Counted from the stretch's first letter, positions 19,943 through 29,110 are shown. The stretch: 64,000 nt of DNA from Nocardioides sp. (GCF_030019515.1 NZ_JASEEQ010000002.1:372001-436000), one strand, 5' to 3'. Notes: generated from the sequence alone by a model not told the origin. A program made the numbers and translations.

Positions 19943-20170
19943 TCAGGCCACCTCGGGGTCGTCGGGGTGGTCGGGGTCGGTCTCGATGGACCGGGACGTG
20001 CAGGAGGCGTAGGGGAAGGTGTCGGCCGGCATCTTCAGCTGCACTGCCCTCCGATGTCGGTCCCGGATCTCGCAGGCGTCCACCGGCGCCTGACCAGCCA
20101 GGTCCCACACCGGCCGGATCGTGGCCATCGCGGCCCGCTCCTTGGCCTCCCGCGCCGTCGCGGGCGCGAC
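19943..20170 (-). pseudogene. Remnant of a DUF222/HNH (13E12 repeat) endonuclease-like protein
   Basis: A 75-codon open stretch without an upstream start reads VDACEIRDRHRRAVQL, then PADTFPYASC and DPDHPDDPE. I recognise this as a decayed form of the VDGYEIPDRLREAV / FPWC / DHxxPY segment of actinobacterial DUF222-HNH proteins. An in-frame TAG precedes it at 20171-20173 and the C-terminal HNH part is missing. The full family is about 400-500 residues. A short intact gene from ATG 20128 is the alternative. Confidence 0.5.
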
Positions 20171-20402
20171 CTACCGTCGCGTCGCCTCACCACCTGCCGG
20201 ACATCCGGATCTGTCCGCAGGGGTCGATCGGCGTGACCAGACAGGACGAACTCGCTGATTCCTGGTCGTCCGAGCGCGATCGCCGCGAGTGTCTCCCGGT
20301 TCTTCTGGTCCGACGACGAGGGGACCCTGGACGGCATCACGAGAGCGCACGAGGTGGGCGAGCCGCACTCCTCGAGGGCGCGCCCGGCGATAGCGTCGTG
20401 GG
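20171..20402. other. Unassigned stretch between HNH remnant and helicase gene
   Basis: Together with the HNH remnant this makes up the gap between the ABC-F and helicase genes. Short frames on both strands show no recognisable protein. It may hold further decayed sequence and the helicase promoter. Confidence 0.4.
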
Positions 20403-22103
20403 ATGCCCGCCCGACGCCCACGCCGCCGGAAGGCAACGCCGCAGCGGCCGCTGCCGGCCGCGGGGCCCGGCGAGCGGCTGTGGGTGCTCGACGTTCCGTA
20501 CGGGACCCAGGTCGACGGCACGAGCTGGCACCCGGCGGTCAAGACCCACCTGTACGTCGGGCGCGCGTTGCCGGCGCACCTCGCGCCGTACGCTCCGGGG
20601 CCGCACACGCTCGGCCGGTTCATCGAGAACACCCTCAATCCCAACAGTCCGACGCCCTCCCCCGAGCCGGCCGACGAGCTCGAGCCCCGGAGGCTCCAGT
20701 TCGAGGCGGCCGACGCGATCGCGGCGCGCGCCGCGGCGGGCGGACGGCAGTTCCTGCTGGCCGACGAGCCCGGCGTGGGCAAGACGATCTCCGCGGTGCT
20801 CGGCGCGATCGCGGTGGGCGACCTGCGCGGCGCGCGGCGGGTGCTCGTCGTGGCCGACCGGCCCGCCGCGATCACCATCGGCCACTGGTGCCGCACGATC
20901 ACGGCCTTGGGCGACGGCGGCCTGGAGTGGGTCGTGATCACGTGGGACCGGCTCGAGAAGGTCAAGGACCACACCTGGGACGTGATCATCGCCGACGAGG
21001 CTCACGCGCTGCGGCGGACGACGACGAAGCGGTGGAAGCACTGGGCGAGGATCTCGGGCCACGGCAAGCCGCACGACCAGGCGCCGTTCGTCATCGCGAC
21101 GACCGCGACGCCCGGACACACGCCGCTGGAGCTGCCGTACCTCGCTCCCGCCTATGCGCAGGTGCTCGGCGAGCCGATCCGGGAGTGGACCTCGGCGACG
21201 CAGCCCGGGGCGACGTTCGCCGCCGCGCTCGAACGCCACGGCATCGCGGTGGAGCAGGGTCGGTACGGCGCGGCCTGGACCACCGATCCGGCGCGCCGCG
21301 CCGCCGACCTCAAGCTGGTGCGCGGCTGGCTCGCCGACGAGCGGCCCCCGGCGATGCTGCACCGCGCCGCGCCCTGGGGGCCGGTGCCGATCTCCGGCAT
21401 GCCGGTGGCGCTCACGCCGGCCGAGCGGACGGCGTACGAGGCCGAGTGGGGCGAGTTCTGTCGCGAGATGGACATCGCACGACGCGGCCGCAACGTCGCG
21501 AAAGGCCGGGCCGCGCTGCTGCGCTTCCGGCAGAAGGCCGGGCTGATCCGGGTCGACTCCACGGTCGCGTGGATCGCCCAGCAGGTCGAGTCCGAGCGAC
21601 AGGTGGCGTGCTCGGTCGAGTTCGTCGCGACCGCCGCCGACCCCATCGCCGACCGGCTGCGCGACTCGGGCGTCGAGGTCGCCACGATCTACGGCCGCGA
21701 CCGGTTCGACGCCGAGGCCGAGCGGCTCCGGTTCCAGACCGGGCAGGCGAAGGTCTGCGTCTTCACCACCGTCGCCTCGATCAGCCTGCACGCCGGCGAG
21801 ACCCTCGCCGACGGCCGGCAGGCGAGCACCGAGCCGCGGGTCGGCGTCTTCCACCAGGCGCGCTTCTCCGGAATCGCCGGACGGCAGGTGACCGGGCGCA
21901 CCCACCGCGACCACCAGGTCTCGCCGTGGCACATCGCGTACGCCGAGGGCACGGTCGAGGAGCAGGTCGGCCGAGTGATGGTGGAGCGGATCGCCGCGGC
22001 GTCCGACACCGTCGGAAGCGACACCACTGGTCTCGCCGATCTCGCCCAGCTCCTCGGAGCCGACTGGCTGCCATCGACCACGCTGACCGAGGACGGCAGC
22101 TGA
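20403..22103 (+). CDS. SNF2/DEAD-box-type helicase, orphan
   Basis: A 566-residue superfamily 2 ATPase. Motif I is ADEPGVGKTISAVLG (about 120-135), motif II IADEAHALRR, motif III TATPGHTP, and motif VI GRTHRDHQ near residue 500, preceded by FHQARFSGIAGRQV. The Q-like motif EPRRLQFEAADAIAARA comes before motif I. The spacing resembles small SNF2 helicases of actinobacterial phages and their hosts. No methylase, nuclease, RES or other partner gene lies beside it. Substrate and role are unknown. Confidence 0.8.
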   Translation: MPARRPRRRKATPQRPLPAAGPGERLWVLDVPYGTQVDGTSWHPAVKTHLYVGRALPAHLAPYAPGPHTLGRFIENTLNPNSPTPSPEPADELEPRRLQFEAADAIAARAAAGGRQFLLADEPGVGKTISAVLGAIAVGDLRGARRVLVVADRPAAITIGHWCRTITALGDGGLEWVVITWDRLEKVKDHTWDVIIADEAHALRRTTTKRWKHWARISGHGKPHDQAPFVIATTATPGHTPLELPYLAPAYAQVLGEPIREWTSATQPGATFAAALERHGIAVEQGRYGAAWTTDPARRAADLKLVRGWLADERPPAMLHRAAPWGPVPISGMPVALTPAERTAYEAEWGEFCREMDIARRGRNVAKGRAALLRFRQKAGLIRVDSTVAWIAQQVESERQVACSVEFVATAADPIADRLRDSGVEVATIYGRDRFDAEAERLRFQTGQAKVCVFTTVASISLHAGETLADGRQASTEPRVGVFHQARFSGIAGRQVTGRTHRDHQVSPWHIAYAEGTVEEQVGRVMVERIAAASDTVGSDTTGLADLAQLLGADWLPSTTLTEDGS

Positions 22104-22114
22104 CCGGGCTCGAC

Positions 22115-22780
22115 TCAGGTGAGCGGCACCTTCCGCGCCCAGCGAACCTCGCCGTCGTCGTCGGTGCGCACCATGGCCAGCAGCAGGTCGTCCTCGGGCT
22201 GGTCTGTCGCGAGCTCGGGGCGGGGCAGGAAGAACGCCAGGACGCCCTCCCCCTCCTCCGTCGCCGAGAGCAGCAATCCCTCGGTCGTCTCCGTGTAGCT
22301 GCCGTCGGGGTGGTGCCGGGCCGCGGTGCGGGCGAGCCACGGGTAGTGCTCCGCCACTGCGCCGTAGGAGCCGGCCCAGCTGGGGGCGGACGCGCCGTCG
22401 GCGTCCCAGGACGCGATGGCCACCAGAGGCTTCGGCGGGGACAGCCGCTGGTCGAGCAGCACGAACACGTAGGACCCGTCGGGGTCGGGCGTGCCAGTCC
22501 AGGAGACCTGGAGGACGAACGACTGCCGCGCCCGCGAGTCGGCCGGCTCGGCCGGCACTCCGGCCGCGGCGAGCGAATCCGGGTAGCCCGCACTGGTCGT
22601 CGCCTCGATCTGCGCACTCACAGTCACGCCGTCGCCGCCGTGCGCCCACTCGTCGTCACGTTCTCGATCGCGCGTCCAGGCGGCCGCGCCCACCACGAGG
22701 GCCACCACTACCAGCGCCGCCAGGCCGACGAGGAGCGTGCGTCGGCGTCCGTCCCGAGATACCCCCGCCGTCTCGCTCAC
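22115..22780 (-). CDS. Hypothetical single-pass membrane protein
   Basis: The 221-residue product has a cytoplasmic head with DGRRRT, one transmembrane segment (LLVGLAALVVVALVVGAAAW, about 16-35) and an extracytoplasmic domain. No family is recognised. It converges with the helicase gene (11 bases between stops). It lies downstream of the truncated potC copy on the same strand, so before the island arrived it would have followed the potADBC operon directly. Confidence 0.65.
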   Translation of the reverse strand: MSETAGVSRDGRRRTLLVGLAALVVVALVVGAAAWTRDRERDDEWAHGGDGVTVSAQIEATTSAGYPDSLAAAGVPAEPADSRARQSFVLQVSWTGTPDPDGSYVFVLLDQRLSPPKPLVAIASWDADGASAPSWAGSYGAVAEHYPWLARTAARHHPDGSYTETTEGLLLSATEEGEGVLAFFLPRPELATDQPEDDLLLAMVRTDDDGEVRWARKVPLT

Positions 22781-22812
22781 CGGCCCACCCTAGGTGGACC
22801 GGCGAGCATGCG

Positions 22813-23448
22813 TCACCTGGCGCCGGTCAGCCCCTCCGCGGTCGAGCCGGAGAGCCGCTGGGCGAGGTAGATCGGGACCGCCGAGGCGAGCACGAGCACG
22901 GCGGCCACGACGTTCACGATCGGCGCCTGGTTGGGCCGGAACAGGTTCTGGAGGATCCAGATCGGCAGCGTCTGGTCCTGCGGGCTCGCGGTGAACGTCG
23001 TCACCACGATCTCGTCGAAGGACAGCCCGAAGGACAGCAGCCCGCCGGCGAGCAGCGCCGAGCGCAGCATCGGGAAGGTGACCAGCCGGAACGTCGTCCA
23101 CCGGCCGGCGCCCAGGTCCATCGAGGCCTGCTCGAGGTTCGTGCCGAGCCGCTGGAAGCGGGCCTGCACGTTGTTGAAGACCGTGACGATGCAGAACGTC
23201 GCGTGCGCGATCACGATCGTCCAGATGCTCAGCTGGATCCCGAGGATCGTGCGGAAGCCGTTCTGGAACGCCAGGCCGGTCACGATGCCGGGCAGCGCGA
23301 TCGGCAGGATGATCAGCAGCGACACGACGTTGCGCCCGAAGAACCGGGTCCGCCGCAGTCCCATCGCAGCGAGCGTCCCGAGCACCAGCGCGACCGCGGT
23401 CGCGCACAGCGCCATCTGGATGCTGGTCAGCAGCGCGTCACGGTTGCC
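22813..23448 (-). pseudogene. 5'-truncated copy of the PotC-type permease gene
   Basis: This is the C-terminal three quarters of a binding-protein-dependent permease, from about residue 71 of the complete gene at 36486-37322 to its stop. Bases 22820-23382 are identical to 36493-37055. The adjoining 60 or so bases up to about 23448 are only about 80% identical (ALLTSIQMALCATAVALVLG against ALFTSIQVALVATAIALVLG). Beyond that similarity ends and the rpiB gene follows. The first transmembrane helix and periplasmic loop are missing, so the copy cannot make a working permease. It marks the left edge of the inserted cluster. Confidence 0.9.
22820..23382. repeat. Left copy of a 563-bp perfect direct repeat
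   Basis: Line-by-line comparison shows no difference from 36493-37055. Offset is exactly 13673 bases. Two mismatches (22818-22819 against 36491-36492) end the identity on the 3' side of the gene, and scattered mismatches begin at 23383. Confidence 0.93.
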
Positions 23449-23485
23449 ACGAACCGCACCACCGCGGCCCGGCCGACTCCCGCGC

Positions 23486-23968
23486 TCAGTCGATGTCGGC
23501 GCAGCCCGCCTCGTAGTCGTTGATCGCCTCGACCTTCGCTGCCGACCGCGAAGTGGGGTCGAACCGGTACCCCAGCCACTCCCGGGCCAAGCGGCGCGCC
23601 AACGCCAGCCCGATGACACGCTCGCCGAAGCACAGCACCTGCGCGTTGTTGCTGAGCACGGACCGCTCGACCGAGTAGCTGTCGTGCGCGGTCACTGCCC
23701 GGATCCCACCGACCTTGTTCGCGCTGATCGCGACGCCGAGCCCGGTGCCGCACAGCAGCAGTGCCCGGTCGGCCGCCCCTTCGGCGACGAGACGCGCGGC
23801 GGCGACGGCGACGTGGGGGTAGTGCGTGTCCTCGCCCTCGTGGACTCCGACGTCGATGACCTCGACGACCCGCGGGTCATTGCGGAAGTCAGCGGCGATC
23901 TTGTCCTTGTAGCTCAGGCCGGCGGAGTCGCTTCCCACGACGATGCGCAGCTGCTGGTGCTCAGTCAT
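23486..23968 (-). CDS. rpiB: RpiB/LacAB-family sugar-phosphate isomerase
   Basis: The 160-residue aldose-ketose isomerase is of the ribose-5-phosphate isomerase B family. Visible are [13 protein letters not shown] at the N-terminus, [21 protein letters not shown] with the catalytic Cys and anion-binding turn, and [18 protein letters not shown] 23968 is preceded by GAGGAG at 10 bases, which decides against the upstream GTG at 23986. In this operon the likely reaction is D-erythrulose 4-P to D-erythrose 4-P (EryI-type); ribose-5-P isomerase activity is the alternative. It is the last gene of the transcription unit. Confidence 0.9.
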   Translation of the reverse strand: MTEHQQLRIVVGSDSAGLSYKDKIAADFRNDPRVVEVIDVGVHEGEDTHYPHVAVAAARLVAEGAADRALLLCGTGLGVAISANKVGGIRAVTAHDSYSVERSVLSNNAQVLCFGERVIGLALARRLAREWLGYRFDPTSRSAAKVEAINDYEAGCADID

Positions 23969-24013
23969 ACCCTCATGTCTCCTCACTCGATGATCTGTCC
24001 GTGGGGTCCGCGC

Positions 24014-26152
24014 TCAGGCGGACCGATCCGATCGCGAGCCCGCGAGCTGGTCGCGCGCGGCCGCGAGCACCGCTTCGGCGGTGAATCCGAACTTCGTCTG
24101 AAGGGCCTTCAAAGGCGCCGAGGCCCCGAAGGTCTCCATCCCGATGACCGCGCCGGTCGACCCGACCCAGCGGTGCCACCCGAACGCGCTCGCCTGCTCG
24201 ACGGCGACCCGCGCGGTCACCTGCGGCGGGAGCACGTGGTCGCGGTACTCCGGCGACTGCCTGGTGAACAGCTCGACCGAGGGCATGCTGACCACACGGG
24301 CCCGGACGCCGTCGGCGGTCAGCTGCTCGTAGGCGCTCACTGCGAGGGCGACCTCGCTCCCGGTCCCGATCAAGATGACCTCCGGGACCGTCTCCGGGTC
24401 TCCGGCCAGGACGTAGGCGCCCTTGCGCACCCCGGCCGCCGACGCGTAGCGACTGCGGTCGAGAGTCGGCAGTGCCTGCCGGGAGAGGATCAGCGCGACC
24501 GGGTCGTGTCGCAGCGGCATGATCGTCCGCCACGCCTCGACGACCTCGTTGGCGTCGGCTGGGCGGAGGTCGATGAGCCCCGGCATCGCCCGCAGGCTGG
24601 CCAGGTGCTCGACCGGCTGGTGCGTGGGCCCGTCCTCTCCTACGCCGATCGAGTCGTGGGTGAAGAGGTGGATCACCGGCAGCTCCATCAGGGCGGAGAG
24701 CCGGAGCGCGCCGCGCTGGAAGTCGGAGAAGATCAAGAACCCCGCCTGGTAGGCGCGCACCTTCGACAACGCGAGACCGTTGGCAACCGCCGCGGCCGCG
24801 TGCTCGCGCACACCGAAGTGGAGGTTGCGGCCAGACCGCTCCGACGCGCTGAAGTCGCCCGCGCCGTCGAACGTCAGTCGTGACTTGTTCGACGGGGCGA
24901 GGTCGGCGGATCCGCCGAGCAGCCACGGCACCTGGCGAGCGATCGCATCGAGCACCTTGCTGCTCGCCTCGCGGCCGGCCAACCCGTGTGGGTCCGGGGC
25001 GAACTCCGGCAGGTCCGCGTCCCAGCCGTCGGGAAGCTGGCGCCGCTCCATCTGGGCGAGCTGGTCGGCGAGGTCGGGATACGCCTCGCGGTAGCCGGCG
25101 ATGAGCTGCTCCCACTCCCGGCGGATCCGGGCGCCGCGAGCGGCCACCACGGTGGCGAAGTGGTCGTACACGCCGTCGGGAACCAGGAAGGTCTCCTCGG
25201 CGGGCCATCCGTAGAACTCCTTGGCGCCGCGCACCTCGTCGATGCCCAGGGGCTCACCGTGCGCGCTGTGGGTGCCCTGCTTGGTCGGTGCGCCGTACCC
25301 GATCACCGAGTCGACGACGACCAGGGTGGGCCGTTCGGTCTCCTGGTCGACCTGCTCGAAGGCCGCGTCCAGTGCCGCGACGTCGTTGGCGTCAGAGACC
25401 TCGATCACCGCCCAGCCGTAGCTGCGGAACCGAGCGGGCACGTCCTCGGTGAAGGCCAGGCCGGTGCTGCCCTCGATCGTGATCTGGTTGCGGTCGTAGA
25501 TCCAGCACAGGTTGGACAGAGCGAGGTGGCCGGCCAGCGAGGCGGCCTCGGCGCCGATGCCCTCCATCAGGTCCCCGTCGCCGCAGAGCGCGAAGACGCG
25601 GTGATCGAACAGCCGGTAGCCGGGCCGGTTGTAGGTCGCGGCCTTCCACTCGGCGGCGATCGCCATGCCGACCGAGGCCGCGATCCCGGTCCCGAGCGGA
25701 CCGGTGGTGCACTCCACGCCCGAGGTCCAGCGGTACTCCGGGTGCCCCGGACACCTGGAGTCCAGCTGCCTGAACCGGCGCAGGTCGTCCAACGAGACCG
25801 CCGGGCTTTCGCTGGTCTCGTAGCTGGAGTCGACGGACCTGACGCCGGCCAGGTGGAGCAGGGAGTAGAGCAGCGCCGACGCGTGCCCGATCGAGAGCAC
25901 GAACCGGTCCCGGTTGGCCCAGGTGGGCCGCTCCGGGTCGTAGCGCAGGAACCGGCTCCAGAGGGTGTAGGCCACGGGAGCGAGCGCCATCGCGGTCCCA
26001 GGGTGACCGGAGTTGGCCGCTTGGACCGCATCCATGGACAGCGTCCGGAGCGTGTCGATGGCCAGCGCTGCCTCTGGGGTGGTGCGAGGTGCGGCCGTGT
26101 AGGCGGCCGGCCTCTCCTCGGGGGCGATGCCTGGGGTGGCCGTGTCGAGCAC
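24014..26152 (-). CDS. tkt: Transketolase
   Basis: This thiamine-diphosphate enzyme of the pentose phosphate pathway can consume erythrose 4-phosphate as acceptor. A GTG at 26152 with AGAGGA 8 bases upstream gives 712 residues. Motifs: NSGHPGTAMALAP, the ThDP motif GDGDLMEGIGAEAASLAGHL, HSAHGEPLG, the catalytic Glu in FGVREHAAAA, and GVGEDGPTHQPVEHL. Its place inside a catabolic operon suggests a dedicated enzyme for the pathway product, not the housekeeping copy. Dihydroxyacetone synthase, a transketolase relative, is a less likely reading. Confidence 0.93.
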   Translation of the reverse strand: MLDTATPGIAPEERPAAYTAAPRTTPEAALAIDTLRTLSMDAVQAANSGHPGTAMALAPVAYTLWSRFLRYDPERPTWANRDRFVLSIGHASALLYSLLHLAGVRSVDSSYETSESPAVSLDDLRRFRQLDSRCPGHPEYRWTSGVECTTGPLGTGIAASVGMAIAAEWKAATYNRPGYRLFDHRVFALCGDGDLMEGIGAEAASLAGHLALSNLCWIYDRNQITIEGSTGLAFTEDVPARFRSYGWAVIEVSDANDVAALDAAFEQVDQETERPTLVVVDSVIGYGAPTKQGTHSAHGEPLGIDEVRGAKEFYGWPAEETFLVPDGVYDHFATVVAARGARIRREWEQLIAGYREAYPDLADQLAQMERRQLPDGWDADLPEFAPDPHGLAGREASSKVLDAIARQVPWLLGGSADLAPSNKSRLTFDGAGDFSASERSGRNLHFGVREHAAAAVANGLALSKVRAYQAGFLIFSDFQRGALRLSALMELPVIHLFTHDSIGVGEDGPTHQPVEHLASLRAMPGLIDLRPADANEVVEAWRTIMPLRHDPVALILSRQALPTLDRSRYASAAGVRKGAYVLAGDPETVPEVILIGTGSEVALAVSAYEQLTADGVRARVVSMPSVELFTRQSPEYRDHVLPPQVTARVAVEQASAFGWHRWVGSTGAVIGMETFGASAPLKALQTKFGFTAEAVLAAARDQLAGSRSDRSA

Positions 26153-26207
26153 CGAACTGTCCTCTCGGTCGTGGAAATGGTCTGTGGAGCCGGTTGCCTG
26201 CGGATGA

Positions 26208-27302
26208 TCAGGGAATGAGCGAGACCTTGATCGACTGGGTGCCCTCCGCCACCAGGTCGAGGCCGTCTTGGAACTTCTCCAGCGGCAACTGGTGGGTGCA
26301 GATCTCGTCCATCGGCAAGATGCCGGACTCGAGCATGCGGATCGCCGCGGGCCAGCAGTGGGGCCCGAGGTGGGCACCGAGGACGTCGAGCTCCTTGTCG
26401 TCGCTGATGATGCTCCAGTCGACGGTGACCTCGGAGCCGAAGACGCTGTACTCGACGTACCTGCCGAGCTTGCGCAGCAGGTTCAGACCGGTCTTCACCG
26501 CGGACGGGTGGCCGCTGCCCTCGAGGTAGACGTCGGCACCGTAGCCCTCGGTCATGTCCCGGACGAACTGCACCGGGTCCTGCTCGGAGATGTTGACCAC
26601 GTGCGTGGCTCCGCACTTCTTGGCGATCTCGAGCTTCTTCGCGGACATGTCGAGCGCGACGACGGCGGCCGGGCTCTTCGCTGCTGCCCCGGCGATCATG
26701 CCGAGGCCGATCGGGCCGCAGCCGGCCACGACGACGACGTCCTCGAACTGGATGCTGGCGCGCTCCACGGCGTGCAGCGCGCACGACAGCGGCTCGGTGA
26801 ACGCGGCGTGCTGCGCCGGGATGTCCTTGCTGATCTTGTAGACGAGCGCCTCGGCCGGGTAGACCATGTACGACGCCATCCCGCCCGGGTTGCGGCGCTT
26901 GAACCCGTACATGTCGTGCGGCCCACACATCCAGTACTGGCCGCGCTTGCAGTAGCGGCACTCCCAACAGGGCACGATCTGCTCGGAGACGACCCGGTCG
27001 CCGACCGCGACTCCCCAACGCGCAGTCGCCTCGGCGTCGATCTCGACGACCTCGCCGACGAACTCGTGCCCGGGAATGACCTCGGACTCGGTCCATGCGG
27101 GACGGTTCTCGTCTCCCCAGAACTTGGCCGCGCCGTGGTAGGCCTTGAGGTCGCTGGCGCAGATGCCGACGGCCTCGACACGGACGAGGGCCTCGCCCGG
27201 TCCCGGCCGCGGCACTGCGACCTCTTCGAGCACGTAGTTCCCAGGCCCGTGGACGACAACAGCCCTCATGGTCTCGGGGATGCCGTTCGTCGGTGTAGTC
27301 AT
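26208..27302 (-). CDS. eltD: Zinc-dependent dehydrogenase, erythritol/L-threitol type
   Basis: This medium-chain dehydrogenase has 364 residues. The catalytic zinc ligands start with GICASDLKAYHG and GHEFVGEV. The structural zinc site is CWECRYCKRGQYWMC with four cysteines, and VVAGCGPIGLGMIAG binds NAD. The stretch HGAAKFWGDENRPAW and the end DVLGAHLGPHCWPAAI recall the erythritol/L-threitol dehydrogenase EltD of M. smegmatis; this is from memory, not from an alignment. The expected reaction is oxidation of erythritol or L-threitol to L-erythrulose. It sits between the kinase and transketolase genes. Confidence 0.85.
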   Translation of the reverse strand: MTTPTNGIPETMRAVVVHGPGNYVLEEVAVPRPGPGEALVRVEAVGICASDLKAYHGAAKFWGDENRPAWTESEVIPGHEFVGEVVEIDAEATARWGVAVGDRVVSEQIVPCWECRYCKRGQYWMCGPHDMYGFKRRNPGGMASYMVYPAEALVYKISKDIPAQHAAFTEPLSCALHAVERASIQFEDVVVVAGCGPIGLGMIAGAAAKSPAAVVALDMSAKKLEIAKKCGATHVVNISEQDPVQFVRDMTEGYGADVYLEGSGHPSAVKTGLNLLRKLGRYVEYSVFGSEVTVDWSIISDDKELDVLGAHLGPHCWPAAIRMLESGILPMDEICTHQLPLEKFQDGLDLVAEGTQSIKVSLIP

Positions 27303-27344
27303 GGCTGTTCCTCTCTTGAAGATGCTTGGTTGTCTGTCTGGTGG

Positions 27345-29081
27345 TCAGCCGCGGTCCGCGCAGCTCGCGGTGGCGAGTACGTCGCCGACCCTGGTGACGA
27401 TCAGTCCCATGGAGACGGCGCCGGGGTCCGGCGTGCCGATGCTGCGCTCCGCCAACGGACGGGCGCGGCCGACGCGAGCCTTGAGCGCTGCGGTCGCCTC
27501 AGCGGCCTCGACCGCTACGGCCGCCGCGGTCGCCCACGCCTCGGCGAGGCTCACACCCTGGTCGAGCTGCCCACCCAGGGAGTCGACGAACGGGAACAGC
27601 GCATCGAGCATGGTCTTGTCACCGAGCTCGGCCTTGCCCACTCGCTTGATCGCGTCCGCGCCGGCGCGCACCGCGACGAGGGCGCGCTCGGGGGTGACGG
27701 CCTCGCTGTCGCCGAGGGAGTCGCCCATGCTGCCGAGGGCGAGGCCCCAGAGCATGCCGCTGGTGCCGCCCGCCTTGTCGGCGAAGGCGTCGCCCGCCGC
27801 GCGCAGAACCGACCCCACGCCTCCGTCGGTGGCGTCCGCCGTCTCCCGGGCGGCCCGGACGCCTCGCGCCATGCCGGTCCCGTGGTCGCCGTCGCCCGCG
27901 ACGGCATCGATCTCGCCGAGCCGGTCCTCGTTCTCCAGCACGACGTCTGCCATGGCGCCGATGCAGGCGCGGGCGGTGACCGCCGCGGCGCGCGACGCCG
28001 GGGTCGCGGACCGTATCGCCTCGTGGTGCTCGGTCTCGGCACTGTCAGTCCGGTGCTGCTCGAACGTCGGGAGGGCGGACGTCTCACCGCGACGGAAGGC
28101 AGCGGTGTCGGCCGGCGCGCTCCACAGGGCCTCCAGCTCGTCGTCGAGCCACAAGATGCTGAGCGAGCAGCCCGCCATGTCGAGGCTGGTCACCAGCTCG
28201 CCCACCTCCGGGAGGACCGACACCACCCCCGCCTCGCGCAGCAGCCGGTCGACCCAGCCGTTGAGGACGAACAGCTCTTCGTACTTGGTGGCACCGAGCC
28301 CGTTCACAATGACGGCAGCGCGCCCGTCCGCGTCGGCGGGACGCTCGGCGAGGACCGCGTGCACCAGACGCTCCGCCAAGGTCGCCGCCGGCAACCAGCT
28401 CTCCGAGCTGATGCCGGGCTCGCCGTGGATGCCGAGACCGAACTCCATCTGGCCGGGCGGGACGACGAAGAGCGGCTCGTGCTTGCCCGGCATGGTGCAG
28501 CCTGCGAAGGCCACGCCATAGGAGAAGGTGTTCGCGTTCGCCTTGCGCATCACGCGCTCCACCCCGTCCACGTCGAGGCCTTGGTCCGCGGCGGCGCCGC
28601 CCACCTTGTAGACGAGGAAGGTGCCGGCGATCCCGCGACGCTTGTCCGCCTCCGACGGTACGGCGGACGCGATGTCGTCGGTGACGTACACGTTCCGGCA
28701 GTCGATGCCCTCCGCCTGGAGGCGCTCCTGTGCCGCGCCGAAGTTCAACCGGTCACCCGCGTAGTTGCCGTAGGCCAGGACGACCCCGGCGCCGCCGCTC
28801 GCGGCGCGGCCGACGCGGTAGACCTGCTCGGCCGAGGGCGAGGCGAACACATCGCCGAGGACCGCCCCGTCGACGAAGCCGGGGCCCAGCGTGCCGGAGT
28901 AGGAGGGGAAGTGCCCGGAGCCGCCACCGACCACGACGCTCACCTTGCCCGCGCGGGGCCCGCCGCGCCGGACGAACCCGGCGGCGTGGGGCACGCGCTC
29001 GACGTAGCGCGAGTAAGCCCTCGCGAAGCCGTCGAGCACCTGCTCCTTGAAGTCCTCAGGCTTGTCGTAGATGTGGGTCAC
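27345..29081 (-). CDS. Fused DhaK-DhaL kinase (erythrulose/dihydroxyacetone kinase, LerK-like)
   Basis: An ATP-dependent ketose kinase with an N-terminal DhaK domain (about 1-330) and a C-terminal DhaL domain (about 370-578). DhaK shows VVGGGSGHFPSYSG and GLGIHGEPG, whose His binds the substrate carbonyl covalently. DhaL shows AVAGDGDHGTGMARG with Mg-binding Asp residues and GGTSGMLWG. GTG 29081 has AGGAGAG four bases upstream. The family covers dihydroxyacetone and erythrulose kinases. The operon suggests L-erythrulose 1-kinase, but dihydroxyacetone cannot be excluded. Confidence 0.9.
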   Translation of the reverse strand: MTHIYDKPEDFKEQVLDGFARAYSRYVERVPHAAGFVRRGGPRAGKVSVVVGGGSGHFPSYSGTLGPGFVDGAVLGDVFASPSAEQVYRVGRAASGGAGVVLAYGNYAGDRLNFGAAQERLQAEGIDCRNVYVTDDIASAVPSEADKRRGIAGTFLVYKVGGAAADQGLDVDGVERVMRKANANTFSYGVAFAGCTMPGKHEPLFVVPPGQMEFGLGIHGEPGISSESWLPAATLAERLVHAVLAERPADADGRAAVIVNGLGATKYEELFVLNGWVDRLLREAGVVSVLPEVGELVTSLDMAGCSLSILWLDDELEALWSAPADTAAFRRGETSALPTFEQHRTDSAETEHHEAIRSATPASRAAAVTARACIGAMADVVLENEDRLGEIDAVAGDGDHGTGMARGVRAARETADATDGGVGSVLRAAGDAFADKAGGTSGMLWGLALGSMGDSLGDSEAVTPERALVAVRAGADAIKRVGKAELGDKTMLDALFPFVDSLGGQLDQGVSLAEAWATAAAVAVEAAEATAALKARVGRARPLAERSIGTPDPGAVSMGLIVTRVGDVLATASCADRG

Positions 29082-29110
29082 GGTTCTCTCCTGGTATCGG
29101 TGGTGTTGGT

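Noticed and set aside
20403..22103. Full DISARM, DND or restriction system around the helicase
   Set aside because: No methyltransferase, nuclease or DUF1998-type gene lies within the neighbouring 2 kb on either side.
24014..29081. Reading the kinase plus transketolase as a methanol/formaldehyde (dihydroxyacetone synthase) pathway
   Set aside because: No methanol or formaldehyde dehydrogenase gene is present. The dehydrogenase has the erythritol/threitol-type pattern and a carbohydrate importer heads the operon. Kept only as an alternative for single enzymes.
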